Positions 51,875 to 60,717 of a DNA stretch of 64,000 bases are shown here, one piece after another. The stretch is from Rikenellaceae bacterium (GTDB taxonomy: Bacteria > Bacteroidota > Bacteroidia > Bacteroidales > Rikenellaceae), in the NCBI GenBank assembly GCA_015060005.1, contig SUZI01000001.1:186001-250000 (forward strand). The letters are read 5' to 3'. Below the pieces are notes generated by a model. It was given only the letters and a program-made list of their open reading frames with translations, made no database searches and had not been told where the DNA came from. Positions within the stretch are counted from its first letter, which is position 1, and each line of letters opens with the position of its first letter. The translations under genes and the position numbers were made by a program.

Positions 51875-52945
51875 TTACTCTTTACTAATTGCTCTTTGCA
51901 AAGTCTTTCGCGTGTCGGACATAAACAGATTATACTCCTCGCGTTCTGTGCGGCTGAGTTTCAGCGTGTCGCCAACCGACTTTGGTATGACTGCATAATC
52001 CTTCAGACGCACCCACACAGGCTCTACCGTAGCTTCGTAACGTAGCTCGCCCGAGCGGAGCTTCGTGATATCTATCGTGGCAACAAGACCGCCATCGCAG
52101 TAGCGGCGGTGCTGATTTGAGACAAAGTTACCCAACGAATAGAGCGTAACACCCTCCTCCGCATCGACCCAATAGGGCTGCACGACGTGGGGATGTGAAC
52201 CTATGATGACATCTACCCCATTCTCACGCAGGAAAGCCTCCGTCTGCTCCTGCTGGCGGTTTTGGCGACGTTCATACTCGTTACCCCAATGCACGATAGC
52301 CACTATGCAATCCACCCTGCTGCGGTCAACAGATTGCAGCACACGCAACATATTATCTCGCTCCAGCATATCGACCACGCACCCTTTGGGGATAGGTATA
52401 CCATTCGTGCCGTATGTGAAGTTGACAAAGGCGAGGTTTATACCCTCGCACGAGATATATTGCACCTTGTTCTGCTCATAGTCCCACGCATCGCGATAAG
52501 CTCCTATGCGTCGCAGCTGTCGGCGGTCGAGAGCCTCTGTGGTGGAGCGTATGCCACGTGCGAGGCGGTCGCAACAGTGGTTATTTGCCAATGCCACTAA
52601 GTCGATACCCATATCCACCATCACATCTGCCACCTCGACAGGCGAACAGAAGCAGGGATATCCCGTATAAGGCCCTGTAACCGAGAGTGTTGTCTCGAGA
52701 TTGAGTATAGCTACATCTGCCGCACGAAATGTCGGGGCTACATACTGCATCGAGGCGGTGTAGTCGTAGCGACCACTGCTCTTGCGAGCACGCTCCACCT
52801 GCGGTGCGTGTTGCATAAAATCGCCACCCACGACGATACGCAGCGAGCCCACAGCATCTGCCTCATCGTGCGAGGAGATACCCTGGGCAGCTATGAAAGC
52901 CCCACAGATGACAAACAACAGCGAGAAAGCTATGCGACGCATCAT
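51875..52945 (-). CDS. CapA family protein (poly-gamma-glutamate synthesis-like metallophosphatase)
   Basis: The 356-residue protein has a signal peptide (about 1-20, ending AAQ). CapA blocks are visible: VVGGDFMQHA, DVAILNLETTLS, DLVALANNHCCD, IVAIVHWGNEY and IIGSHPHVVQPY, which provide the metal-binding residues of a calcineurin-like fold. CapA proteins take part in poly-gamma-glutamate or related envelope polymer metabolism, but many Bacteroidota members have unknown roles. Its ATG overlaps the folP stop by 4 bp (ATGA), so the two are translationally coupled. Confidence 0.92.
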   Translation of the reverse strand: MMRRIAFSLLFVICGAFIAAQGISSHDEADAVGSLRIVVGGDFMQHAPQVERARKSSGRYDYTASMQYVAPTFRAADVAILNLETTLSVTGPYTGYPCFCSPVEVADVMVDMGIDLVALANNHCCDRLARGIRSTTEALDRRQLRRIGAYRDAWDYEQNKVQYISCEGINLAFVNFTYGTNGIPIPKGCVVDMLERDNMLRVLQSVDRSRVDCIVAIVHWGNEYERRQNRQQEQTEAFLRENGVDVIIGSHPHVVQPYWVDAEEGVTLYSLGNFVSNQHRRYCDGGLVATIDITKLRSGELRYEATVEPVWVRLKDYAVIPKSVGDTLKLSRTEREEYNLFMSDTRKTLQRAISKE

Positions 52946-53763
52946 AACGAGAGTGTTTTATGTAGTTTCACAACATCAGCAGCCTCACCCACATCGTGCA
53001 CACGCAATATGGTTGCTCCTCGCTCGAGAGCCAAGAGGTTAAGTGCCGACGTAGCAGGCAACGACTCCTCGGGAGTTACGCCCAGCAACTTATAAATCAT
53101 AGATTTACGCGACAAGCCCACAAGCACAGGCACACCCAATGCTGCCACGCTATCTAACCCTGCCAACAGCTGATAGTTCTGCTCCATACTCTTGGCGAAG
53201 CCGAAACCCGGGTCGAGGATGACACGCTCTACACCCTGCCCATTGAGCCACTCAAGACGCCGACGGAGGTACTCTACAACCTCGCACACCACGCCACGCG
53301 GATAATCTGTCAGCAACTGCATACTCTGCGGCGTGCCACGCATATGCATCGCCGCATAGGGCAAGCCATTGGCAGCAACGACACATACCATCTGCTTGTC
53401 AGCCTCTCCTGCCGATATATCGTTTATTATGACCTCCCCGAAACGCTCCGTAGCACGTGCAGCAATCTCGGCACGAAAAGTATCTATCGAGAGGGGCAGA
53501 TTGGTCTGATTGCGTACCACCACAGCACCCAGCTCCACCCTACGCCACTCCTCCTCGGCAGAGACCTCAGCAGCCCCGGGGCGTGTGGAGTAACCTCCGA
53601 CATCGAACATCGTAGCACCCTGCTCTAACGCCGCTGCCACGTGCTGCTCAACATCGTTCACCGAACATTTGCGACTCGCAGCATAGAACGAGTCGGGCGT
53701 TACGTTGACGATAGCCATCACCTGAGGCTCCGCGAGGTTGATGCCGCTAACGACGTGCTTCAT
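52942..53763 (-). CDS. folP: dihydropteroate synthase
   Basis: I use the ATG at 53763 (MKHVVSGINLAEP), giving 273 residues, the normal size. The longer frame from 53859 lies inside coaE. Signatures include MAIVNVTPDSFYA, the pterin-site DVGGYSTRPGA, and RVILDPGFGFAKSMEQNYQLL with LVGLSRKSMIYKLLG. It condenses dihydropterin pyrophosphate with p-aminobenzoate in folate synthesis and is the sulfonamide target. It overlaps coaE by 17 bp and the capA-like gene by 4 bp, in one operon. Confidence 0.96.
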   Translation of the reverse strand: MKHVVSGINLAEPQVMAIVNVTPDSFYAASRKCSVNDVEQHVAAALEQGATMFDVGGYSTRPGAAEVSAEEEWRRVELGAVVVRNQTNLPLSIDTFRAEIAARATERFGEVIINDISAGEADKQMVCVVAANGLPYAAMHMRGTPQSMQLLTDYPRGVVCEVVEYLRRRLEWLNGQGVERVILDPGFGFAKSMEQNYQLLAGLDSVAALGVPVLVGLSRKSMIYKLLGVTPEESLPATSALNLLALERGATILRVHDVGEAADVVKLHKTLSL

Positions 53764-54337
53764 AGAGGAGTATTTTGTGTAGTTGTTCAGCATCGCTCTC
53801 CAAATAGTCGCGACGCAGGTTGACAATAGTACGGGCAGCAAGGCGGTGCAACTCGTCATCGCTCAGCTGATGCGATATGCGACGCAGCACATCTTCACGC
53901 GACACGCCATCACGCTCCATCGTGCGACGCACACGCTCCTCTATAGGCGACAGGACAGCCACCGTAGTATCTACCTCGCTATCGAAGCCCGACTCAAAGA
54001 GTATTGCACTCTCCATGATTACATACTCGCTCCGCTGCTGAGCTACCCAACGCCTGAAATCAGCCCTCACAGCGGGATGAACGATAGCGTTGAGACGTTG
54101 CAAAGCCTCACTGTCGCCAAAGACGCGAGAGGCTAAAAAAGGGCGGTTAAGCCCCTGCTCGGTGTAACACTCCGCACCGAACTCGCCACATAGAGCATCG
54201 TGCAGAGCCTTATCCTCTGCCATCAGCAATTTGGCACGTGAGTCGGAGTCATAGAGCGACGCACCAAAAGCGGTCAAAAGTTCACAAAGTGTACTCTTGC
54301 CACTGCCGATACCACCTGTAATACCTACCTTATACAT
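53747..54337 (-). CDS. coaE: dephospho-CoA kinase
   Basis: The start at 54337 (MYKVGITGGIGSGKST) gives 196 residues. An in-frame upstream extension to 54382 overlaps the YbbR-like gene and is unlikely. The P-loop GGIGSGKS lies at 8-15, followed by LYDSDSRAK (Asp), the LNAIVHPAVR region and a C-terminal helix. It phosphorylates dephospho-CoA in the last step of coenzyme A synthesis. It sits 19 bp after the YbbR-like gene, as is common in Bacteroidales. Confidence 0.95.
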   Translation of the reverse strand: MYKVGITGGIGSGKSTLCELLTAFGASLYDSDSRAKLLMAEDKALHDALCGEFGAECYTEQGLNRPFLASRVFGDSEALQRLNAIVHPAVRADFRRWVAQQRSEYVIMESAILFESGFDSEVDTTVAVLSPIEERVRRTMERDGVSREDVLRRISHQLSDDELHRLAARTIVNLRRDYLESDAEQLHKILLYEARR

Positions 54338-54356
54338 ATATAAATATATAGGGAAA

Positions 54357-54782
54357 TCACTCCTCCGCAGAAATGGGCACAAGAGGAATAGTGCCTACGG
54401 ATATATCCTTGACGGCTTTGAAACGTCCCGAGATAGCACTACGCATCGAGTGAGGATTGATGACATAGAACTCTGTGGTATCGCCATCCACAAGATGAGG
54501 CTCGACGCTATACTCCAGCTCCTTGAGCGGAATATGGATGCTGCGACGTGTGAACTTACGTACATCCAGCAGGTCAGTACCAACAGCCTGCACACGACAA
54601 GGGACCTTGATGGTCTCCCCGGCAATCTCCACCTTGATATCATACTCGGTAACGTAGGTGTTACCCAACTTGAGGATATACCACAAGATGAACGATGCAC
54701 AGAAAAGCACAACAAATGCTGGCGAGATATATCGCTTCAGCACACCCTTCACAAAATCTATTATCTGTCTAATCCTCATCAT
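54357..54782 (-). CDS. YbbR-like membrane protein
   Basis: The 141-residue protein has one membrane helix (about 19-38, PAFVVLFCASFILWYIL) and a periplasmic domain with a single YbbR-type beta unit (TYVTEYDIKVEIAGETIKVPCRVQAVGTDLLD). Typical YbbR proteins carry several repeats, so this one is short. The gene order YbbR-coaE supports the assignment. The -7-like box TAACTTTG at plus 54791-54798 lies so close that the mRNA may start only a few bases before the ATG. Confidence 0.75.
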   Translation of the reverse strand: MMRIRQIIDFVKGVLKRYISPAFVVLFCASFILWYILKLGNTYVTEYDIKVEIAGETIKVPCRVQAVGTDLLDVRKFTRRSIHIPLKELEYSVEPHLVDGDTTEFYVINPHSMRSAISGRFKAVKDISVGTIPLVPISAEE

Positions 54783-54854
54783 AACGGTAGCAAAGTTAAG
54801 AAAAAAGTTGTTCTCTTCTCTACATTATGGCAACTTTCTTACCACCCAAGCCAC

Positions 54855-54887
54855 AAAAAAGGGTTGTAACCGAGTGGCTACAACCCC
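54855..54887 (-). terminator. terminator of secDF
   Basis: GGGTTGTA (54861-54868) pairs with TACAACCC (54879-54886). Six T follow on the minus strand. It lies just after the secDF stop. Confidence 0.85.
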
Positions 54888-54910
54888 AAATTTATCTATT
54901 TCGTGCCGGA

Positions 54911-57826
54911 TTACTGCTTCTTACCGCCCTTAGTCAAGATATCGTAAGCAATAGGAGTTGCCACGAATACTGATGAATAAGTACCGATGATAACACCAAG
55001 CAACAGAGCGAAGATGAAACCACGCAAGTTCTCACCACCGAAGATGAACATTGCCAACAGGGTAACGATAGTTGTACCCGATGTATTCATCGTACGTGAG
55101 AGTGTAGAGCAGATAGCCTGGTTGATGTTAGAACGGATATCACGCTTTGGATAGAGTGTGATGTACTCACGGATACGGTCGAAGATAACCACTGTATCGT
55201 TGATTGAGTAACCGATAATTGTCAGGATAGCTGCGATGAATGCCTGGTTAACCTCCAAGTTGAATGGCATAATGCTATACAAGAGTGAGAAGATACCGAT
55301 AACGACGAATGCGTTGTGAGCCAATGCCAATGTAGCACCTGTTGCCCACTGCCAACGCTTAAATCGAACGGTGATGTAAAGACCGATAGCCAGGAGTGAT
55401 GCGATAACTGCCAAGAATGCGTTCTGAACCATCTCCTTAGCGATAGCAGGACCAATCTTCTCCGAAGATACGATACCGAATGGGTTATCCTGTGTGCTAA
55501 CGAACTCCTCGAGAGTGATAGGGTTCTTGTAATACTTGTTGAGTGTCTGCCACATCAAAGCGTCAACCTCCTTAGTTGTCTGCTCGTCAGTATCCTCATA
55601 CTTATACTGTGTAGTGATACGAATCTGGTTATCAGAACCAAACTGCTTAACCTCCACTGAAGACTTAGCAGCGTCGTCGCTCTTGAGAGCTACATCCAAA
55701 TCAGCACGGATAGCATCGATAGATACCTCCTGATCGAAACGAATCTGATATGTACGACCTCCTGTGAAGTCTACGCCCTGGTTCAAGCCCAAGATGCAGA
55801 GTGAGAGAACAGAGATAACGATAGCCGAGCCTGACAAGATGTAAGAGAACTTACGCTTACCTATGAAGTCAAACTTAACGTTTGCCAACCAGTTCTCAGA
55901 CCAAGAACGTGAGAATGATACCTTACCCCACTTCTCTACAATCCACTCGAGCAAGATACGAGTGATGAAGATTGCACAGAACATAGATGTCAGGATACCG
56001 ATAACCAATGTAGTTGCAAAACCCTGAACAGGACCGTTACCAAATACGAAGAGAACGATACCGGTCAAGATTGTTGTAAGGTTACCGTCGATGATTGCTG
56101 AATATGCGTTAGAGAAACCATCCTTGATAGCCATTGAAAGACCCTTGCCACCACGCAACTCCTCCTTGATACGCTCGTAGATAATTACGTTAGCATCCAC
56201 AGCCATACCCATAGTAAGTACGATACCTGCGATACCTGGCAATGTCAACACTGCACCGAATGACACCAACACACCCATCAGCAGGAAGATGTTAAGCACC
56301 AGAGCAATGTCTGCCAACCAACCTGCGGTCTTGTAGAACAAGCCCATATAGAGCAGAACGAGCAAGAATGCCAATGCAAATGAGAGCAGACCTGCGTTGA
56401 TTGACTCCTGACCGAGTGATGGACCTACCACTGTATCCTGGATGATGCGTGCAGGTGCAGGCACCTTACCTGAGTTCAATACGTTAGCCAAGTCGCCAGC
56501 CTCCTCGATAGTGAAGTTACCAGAGATTACTGAGCTACCGCCGTCAATCTGCTCCTTAACGCCAGGTGCAGAGTAAACTCGCTTATCCATTACGATAGCC
56601 AATGGGCAACCGTTCTCACCGAACTTCGACTTGTTCTGCTGATACTCCATAGCCAGCTGACCTGTGATGCGTGACCAAGCGTTCTTACCGTCAGCAGTCA
56701 TAATGAGCTGTACCTCTGCCTGGTTACCACGACCTGGCTCGCGGCTATAATCAGCGTGTGCATCCTCTACTGCGTCGCCGTCAAGGATAGGCTTACCATC
56801 AACAGCACGGAGAGCATAGAGCATATAACGACCATTTGCCAATGGAGACTCAGCCCACATCAGACGCAAGTCAGCAGGGAGCAAAGCCTTCACGTCGGCA
56901 CGTGCCAGATACTCGTCAACGAGATCCATATCAGCCTCAGCCACAGCACCTACTGTACCATAGTATGCATAGTTGGTATCAACCAATGTAAGGAATGACT
57001 TATTCTCCACTGGAGCAACCTCCTCACCCTCAGCAGCCTCCACAGCAACAGGAGCTGTCAGGTTGTCGATAGCATAGAGTGCAGTGCTAATCTCGGCGAT
57101 GTCGTAGCAAGTCCAGAACTCCAAAGTTGCAGATGCCTGCAAGAGCTCACGAACACGCTCAGGCTCCTTGATACCTGGGAGCTCCACCTGGATACGACCG
57201 TTAGAGAGCTTCTGGATGTTAGGCTGAACGACACCAAAGCGGTCGATACGTGTTTTCAAGATATCCAAAGATGTCTCTACAGCACTCTCAGTCTGCTCAT
57301 CCAGGAACTTGATAACCTGCTCATCTGTTGAGTCGATGTTAACCTCCGAACGACCTGGCTTAGCAAAAGCCTGAGCCAAGTTACCGCCCTCAGCCTTATA
57401 AGCTGTTGCGAATGCGTTAACAAACACGTCGTTACCCTTACCTACTGCGTCGTTAGCTGCGTTCAAAGCATTGTTGAAAGCCTCATCCTCAGCCAACTCA
57501 TCGACTGCCAACGCCTTCACTAAGTCGCGAACATCGATGGTAAGCATAACGTTCATACCTCCCTTAAGGTCAAGACCGAGGTTCAACTCACGCTCCTTAC
57601 ACTCCTGGTAAGTGAAGTCAACCAACAGAAGGTCGTAAACTGTCTGATTCTGCATAGAATCGAGATAATGTTGCTCCATAGCAGCACGCTCCGCCTCCTC
57701 AGCCTGAGCAGCGTACTCCTGGGCATCCTTCTCTACGCCTCGTGTGATGAACGAGAACGAGAGCTGGTAGACGCTCGCGATAATCAACAATATCGCGAAC
57801 AACTTAATAGCACCTTTACTTTGCAT
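54911..57826 (-). CDS. secDF: fused protein translocase subunit SecDF
   Basis: The 971-residue protein fuses SecD and SecF, as is usual in Bacteroidota. It has an N-terminal membrane helix, then a long P1 periplasmic domain with the start LNLGLDLKGGMNVMLTIDVRDL and the P1 head ATLEFWTCYDIAE to GYMLYAL-like segments. Six SecD membrane helices (GIAGIVLTMGMAVDANVIIYERIKEELRGG) are followed by the SecF half with VDFTGGRTYQIRF and IGYSINDTVVIFDRIREY. It uses the proton motive force to help export by SecYEG. A shorter paralogue of its P1 domain is encoded directly upstream. Confidence 0.97.
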   Translation of the reverse strand: MQSKGAIKLFAILLIIASVYQLSFSFITRGVEKDAQEYAAQAEEAERAAMEQHYLDSMQNQTVYDLLLVDFTYQECKERELNLGLDLKGGMNVMLTIDVRDLVKALAVDELAEDEAFNNALNAANDAVGKGNDVFVNAFATAYKAEGGNLAQAFAKPGRSEVNIDSTDEQVIKFLDEQTESAVETSLDILKTRIDRFGVVQPNIQKLSNGRIQVELPGIKEPERVRELLQASATLEFWTCYDIAEISTALYAIDNLTAPVAVEAAEGEEVAPVENKSFLTLVDTNYAYYGTVGAVAEADMDLVDEYLARADVKALLPADLRLMWAESPLANGRYMLYALRAVDGKPILDGDAVEDAHADYSREPGRGNQAEVQLIMTADGKNAWSRITGQLAMEYQQNKSKFGENGCPLAIVMDKRVYSAPGVKEQIDGGSSVISGNFTIEEAGDLANVLNSGKVPAPARIIQDTVVGPSLGQESINAGLLSFALAFLLVLLYMGLFYKTAGWLADIALVLNIFLLMGVLVSFGAVLTLPGIAGIVLTMGMAVDANVIIYERIKEELRGGKGLSMAIKDGFSNAYSAIIDGNLTTILTGIVLFVFGNGPVQGFATTLVIGILTSMFCAIFITRILLEWIVEKWGKVSFSRSWSENWLANVKFDFIGKRKFSYILSGSAIVISVLSLCILGLNQGVDFTGGRTYQIRFDQEVSIDAIRADLDVALKSDDAAKSSVEVKQFGSDNQIRITTQYKYEDTDEQTTKEVDALMWQTLNKYYKNPITLEEFVSTQDNPFGIVSSEKIGPAIAKEMVQNAFLAVIASLLAIGLYITVRFKRWQWATGATLALAHNAFVVIGIFSLLYSIMPFNLEVNQAFIAAILTIIGYSINDTVVIFDRIREYITLYPKRDIRSNINQAICSTLSRTMNTSGTTIVTLLAMFIFGGENLRGFIFALLLGVIIGTYSSVFVATPIAYDILTKGGKKQ

Positions 57827-58022
57827 TGTTTTTGAATTTTATTGTTTTTAAGTATTTGTTTCTTAAGTCGTGCGACCTATTCGCACATTATAGGCGACAA
57901 AGATAGCAAAAAAAAGTCTGAATCACGAAACATTTCACTCGTTTTTCAGACTTTTCCTCAATATTTTACCACCAATTCACTCTCCGATACTCCGAAAGGT
58001 GTATTAAAAAAGATTGCAAACC
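57827..58022 (-). promoter_or_regulatory. secDF upstream region with -7 box
   Basis: TATCTTTG occurs on the minus strand (plus 57898-57905), about 70 bp before the secDF ATG. No TTTG at the right distance is visible. The rest has no gene. Confidence 0.4.
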
Positions 58023-58955
58023 CTATTTCTCGGCAACAATCCCCATCGGCACTGCTACCGGTGAAGCATCGAGTATCGCCGACAGCATCTCAGCTCCCTG
58101 CACAGAAAAATCCCCTGTAACCCAGAAGACTCCGCCCTCTATAATGCTGGCAACGGAAGGTGCAGATACCACCTTGCCATCCACTACGATAGCCAACTGA
58201 TTGCCAATAGCCGCTGCGGTAGCCGCGGTAAACCTTTGAGCACCATCCTCCGAGAGCTCAACTTCAACATAAGCTCCATCGCTATTAGCATTTGCCGTTG
58301 TGTTTTTAATATCTGGAGAGCCGAGAATCACGCCCTCCTCACCCCAACGCAACGCATAGAGCAGATACTTATCTTCAGCCCACTTTTCAGGCTTATAGCT
58401 CCACGCCAAGAACAGATCTTCGGGCAACATCGAACGTATCTCATCCCGCTTTAGATAGTCGTCTATAAGCTGCATATTTGAACGAGAGACCGCTCCCACT
58501 ACACATCCTTGGCTATAAGTCGTATCAAACAAATCGTTGAACGATATACGATACACCTCACGCAACATCTCATCGATAGCCTCCACGTAAGGCATCAAAT
58601 CCTGCAACGATATGGTGTGATACATCACAAGTATACCATTTGGCTCCAATAACGTCTTAACCATTTCGGGTTGCTCCGACTCATACGTTATGCGAAGCTT
58701 ATCATCGCCCATAATCTCAAATGCGATATTCTCACATCCCATACGCCCCATACGACAACGATACACATCTGCATTTGTCTCAACAGCCGCACGAGCAACT
58801 GTAGGATAGGCTTGCGACAGCAACTCCATCTCTACGACATACTGCTTAGGCTGCACATCTGCCGACTCCTTCTGCGAGCTTGTCAACCCCTTATATGCGA
58901 TAAAGGCTATGGCAGCCACCGCAACAGCAATGATTAAACTCAAAAACTTTCTCAT
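58023..58955 (-). CDS. stand-alone SecD P1-domain-like protein
   Basis: The 310-residue protein has one N-terminal membrane helix (about 4-22) and an otherwise periplasmic domain. Its second half aligns with the P1 region of the adjacent SecDF: GAVSRSNMQLIDDYLKRDEI matches GAVAEADMDLVDEYLARADV, then KYLLYALRW matches RYMLYALRA, and LAIVVDGKVVSAPSVASIIEGG matches LAIVMDKRVYSAPGVKEQIDGG. It lacks the SecD/SecF membrane channel helices. It probably arose by partial duplication of secDF. It could modulate SecDF or capture emerging substrates in the periplasm. Confidence 0.88.
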   Translation of the reverse strand: MRKFLSLIIAVAVAAIAFIAYKGLTSSQKESADVQPKQYVVEMELLSQAYPTVARAAVETNADVYRCRMGRMGCENIAFEIMGDDKLRITYESEQPEMVKTLLEPNGILVMYHTISLQDLMPYVEAIDEMLREVYRISFNDLFDTTYSQGCVVGAVSRSNMQLIDDYLKRDEIRSMLPEDLFLAWSYKPEKWAEDKYLLYALRWGEEGVILGSPDIKNTTANANSDGAYVEVELSEDGAQRFTAATAAAIGNQLAIVVDGKVVSAPSVASIIEGGVFWVTGDFSVQGAEMLSAILDASPVAVPMGIVAEK

Positions 58956-58995
58956 AGGTTATAGCATTAAATGTTTACAGATACCTCCTATCATA

Positions 58996-59026
58996 CAAAT
59001 ATACAAAAAAAATCCGAATTCGCAAA
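58996..59026 (-). promoter_or_regulatory. promoter of the SecD-P1-like gene, overlapping a terminator
   Basis: TTTG (plus 59023-59026), 19 bp, TATATTTG (plus 58996-59003). The -33 box falls in the loop and stem of the terminator of the upstream gene. Confidence 0.6.
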
Positions 59027-59033
59027 TTCGGAT
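59005..59033 (-). terminator. terminator of the GH26-like gene
   Basis: ATCCGAATT (59012-59020) pairs with AATTCGGAT (59025-59033), followed by seven or more T on the minus strand. Confidence 0.85.
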
Positions 59034-59054
59034 CTTCATAACACAGCACTTTGG

Positions 59055-60590
59055 TTAGCCATTCTGCCTGGTCTTTCTCTCGGCCATCTCCTGCAACACA
59101 TGCTCCGGCACATAATCGAGCCAATAGTCATCCTGCACAAGCTCCTTATAGAGTTCCAATGCATCAGCATCCTTCTGTATGCGTCTATCGTGTGTGCTTG
59201 TATGATTCTCCCACACGACACCCTTCACTCGCGGATGTGTCACATCGAGTCCAAACCACTCTCTCACCCACAACAGATTATTACATTCGGCAGGGCCGAA
59301 ACCGCCCTCGGTTATCATTATCGGTTTATGCTCCGATATGCTCTCCGTCTCATTAAGCAGCTGCGATGGATAGCCATACTCTATTGCCTGCGTAAAGTAG
59401 CAACTCGTACCAATCCAATCACAATATTGGTCACCTGGATAGTACTCTGCCATCTCATATTTTCCGAAACTCACAGCATTGCTGGACCACACAAATACAT
59501 TATAATCCGTAATCCCTACCTGCTCAGCAATGTTGTACATTCTACGCCAATACTTCACATAGTTGGGCGCATCGTTACCCCATTTAACCCAATTTGAATT
59601 CATCTCATTGGCAGGACGAAACCACGCAGGACCGCAATCATCATCGCCTCGCTGCACCTGTCGCACCTCCTTGAAGTAGTCGTCGTAATATTCATCCATA
59701 GCACCTGCGGCAAGTTCGGCAGCCGAGTATGGAGGCTCCCAGCCATAGATGAAAAGCCTGTAATTACCATCGAAATTTTTACCCGAATATGTCCTGCGGA
59801 TGTTCATTATCTCGGCATAGTTACGAGATGAATTTGTCGCACCCTGATACCATAGCATCAGCGAAATTGGCTTACCCACGGTCTGCTCATAAAGATCTAC
59901 AGGACAAGCACTTGAGCCCTCTTCACCCTTGAATGATGTGCTATTGTTAAACGCACCGTGATATGCACCCTTTTGTGGCACATATTTCATCTCATTCTCA
60001 TACTCTCCCCACGCCTCCATCTCATCGAACAACATTGGCTCGTTGGCATTATTGGGGGCATGGATGGTAAATTTCAGGTATCTACACTCTCTTAACCAGC
60101 AACTCGCAACGCCCCATCCTGTCTGTTCATCGAACGTCAGCATTACGGCACTGCTCCAACTCTGCTTATCGGCACTACCGCACACCTCCACATAGGCAGG
60201 CAGGGAGAAATCAGCCGTCGATACTCTACCGGCTATGGCGTGCAGTTTTACACTCCATATCGTACGCTTGTGCCCAAGGTCAAGCAGCAGCTCAACACTC
60301 TTCGCACCTCGCCAGCCAACACCCAGAGCACCCTCATCGGTCGAGCTACTCACCTCCCCATCTGTTAATTTCGTTCCATCAGAATAGTCTAAGCACGGAT
60401 ATTCATCGGCATAGCCCGACATGGGCTCCACTGAGAAGGTGTAGAACTTACCCACAGCAAGATTTGTCTGTCCGTCGGGTGCTTGCGGCACCGTAGGGCG
60501 TTCGGGTAAATCCTCCGGGATATAAGATGTCGATTCCGAACAACTAACAGCCAATAGCAATGCTGCCATTGCCACTGATAGTCGTTTCAT
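59055..60590 (-). CDS. GH26-like glycoside hydrolase lipoprotein with discoidin-like domain
   Basis: I choose the ATG at 60590 (MKRLSVAMAALLLAVSCSES, lipobox VSC). The longer frame from 60698 crosses a -7 box and the dnaK terminator. The protein has 511 residues. Residues about 40-195 form an F5/8-type C-like domain (DGEVSSSTDEGALGVGWRGAKSVELLLDLG, RYLKFTIHAP). The rest is a clan-A barrel resembling GH26: WFRPANEMNSNWVKWG holds the probable acid/base Glu, YYPGDQYCDWIGTSCYF is characteristic, and KPIMITEGGFG holds the probable nucleophile Glu. GH26 includes beta-mannanases and related endo-enzymes. It is isolated from the large glycan locus, beside dnaK. Confidence 0.85.
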   Translation of the reverse strand: MKRLSVAMAALLLAVSCSESTSYIPEDLPERPTVPQAPDGQTNLAVGKFYTFSVEPMSGYADEYPCLDYSDGTKLTDGEVSSSTDEGALGVGWRGAKSVELLLDLGHKRTIWSVKLHAIAGRVSTADFSLPAYVEVCGSADKQSWSSAVMLTFDEQTGWGVASCWLRECRYLKFTIHAPNNANEPMLFDEMEAWGEYENEMKYVPQKGAYHGAFNNSTSFKGEEGSSACPVDLYEQTVGKPISLMLWYQGATNSSRNYAEIMNIRRTYSGKNFDGNYRLFIYGWEPPYSAAELAAGAMDEYYDDYFKEVRQVQRGDDDCGPAWFRPANEMNSNWVKWGNDAPNYVKYWRRMYNIAEQVGITDYNVFVWSSNAVSFGKYEMAEYYPGDQYCDWIGTSCYFTQAIEYGYPSQLLNETESISEHKPIMITEGGFGPAECNNLLWVREWFGLDVTHPRVKGVVWENHTSTHDRRIQKDADALELYKELVQDDYWLDYVPEHVLQEMAERKTRQNG

Positions 60591-60648
60591 AGGCACGATT
60601 ATTCCTGTATTGATATGCATAAAGTTCATCCCTAAATAAAAACTCACA

Positions 60649-60656
60649 CAAAGATA
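60649..60656 (-). promoter_or_regulatory. -7 box of the GH26-like gene
   Basis: TATCTTTG on the minus strand, about 60 bp before the chosen ATG. The matching -33 region lies in the dnaK terminator. Confidence 0.45.
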
Positions 60657-60660
60657 AAAA

Positions 60661-60694
60661 AAATAAATCCGAACATCGAAGTTCGGATTTATTT
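60661..60694 (-). terminator. terminator of dnaK
   Basis: Arms 60661-60674 and 60681-60694 are perfect complements over 14 bases with a 6-base loop. A T-rich stretch follows on the minus strand. Confidence 0.88.
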
Positions 60695-60717
60695 TCATGT
60701 GTCATATCTCGGGAATA

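Noticed and set aside
60591..60698. Longer start of the GH26-like gene
   Set aside because: The extension includes the -7 box and the dnaK terminator hairpin, while the ATG at 60590 begins a clear lipoprotein signal.
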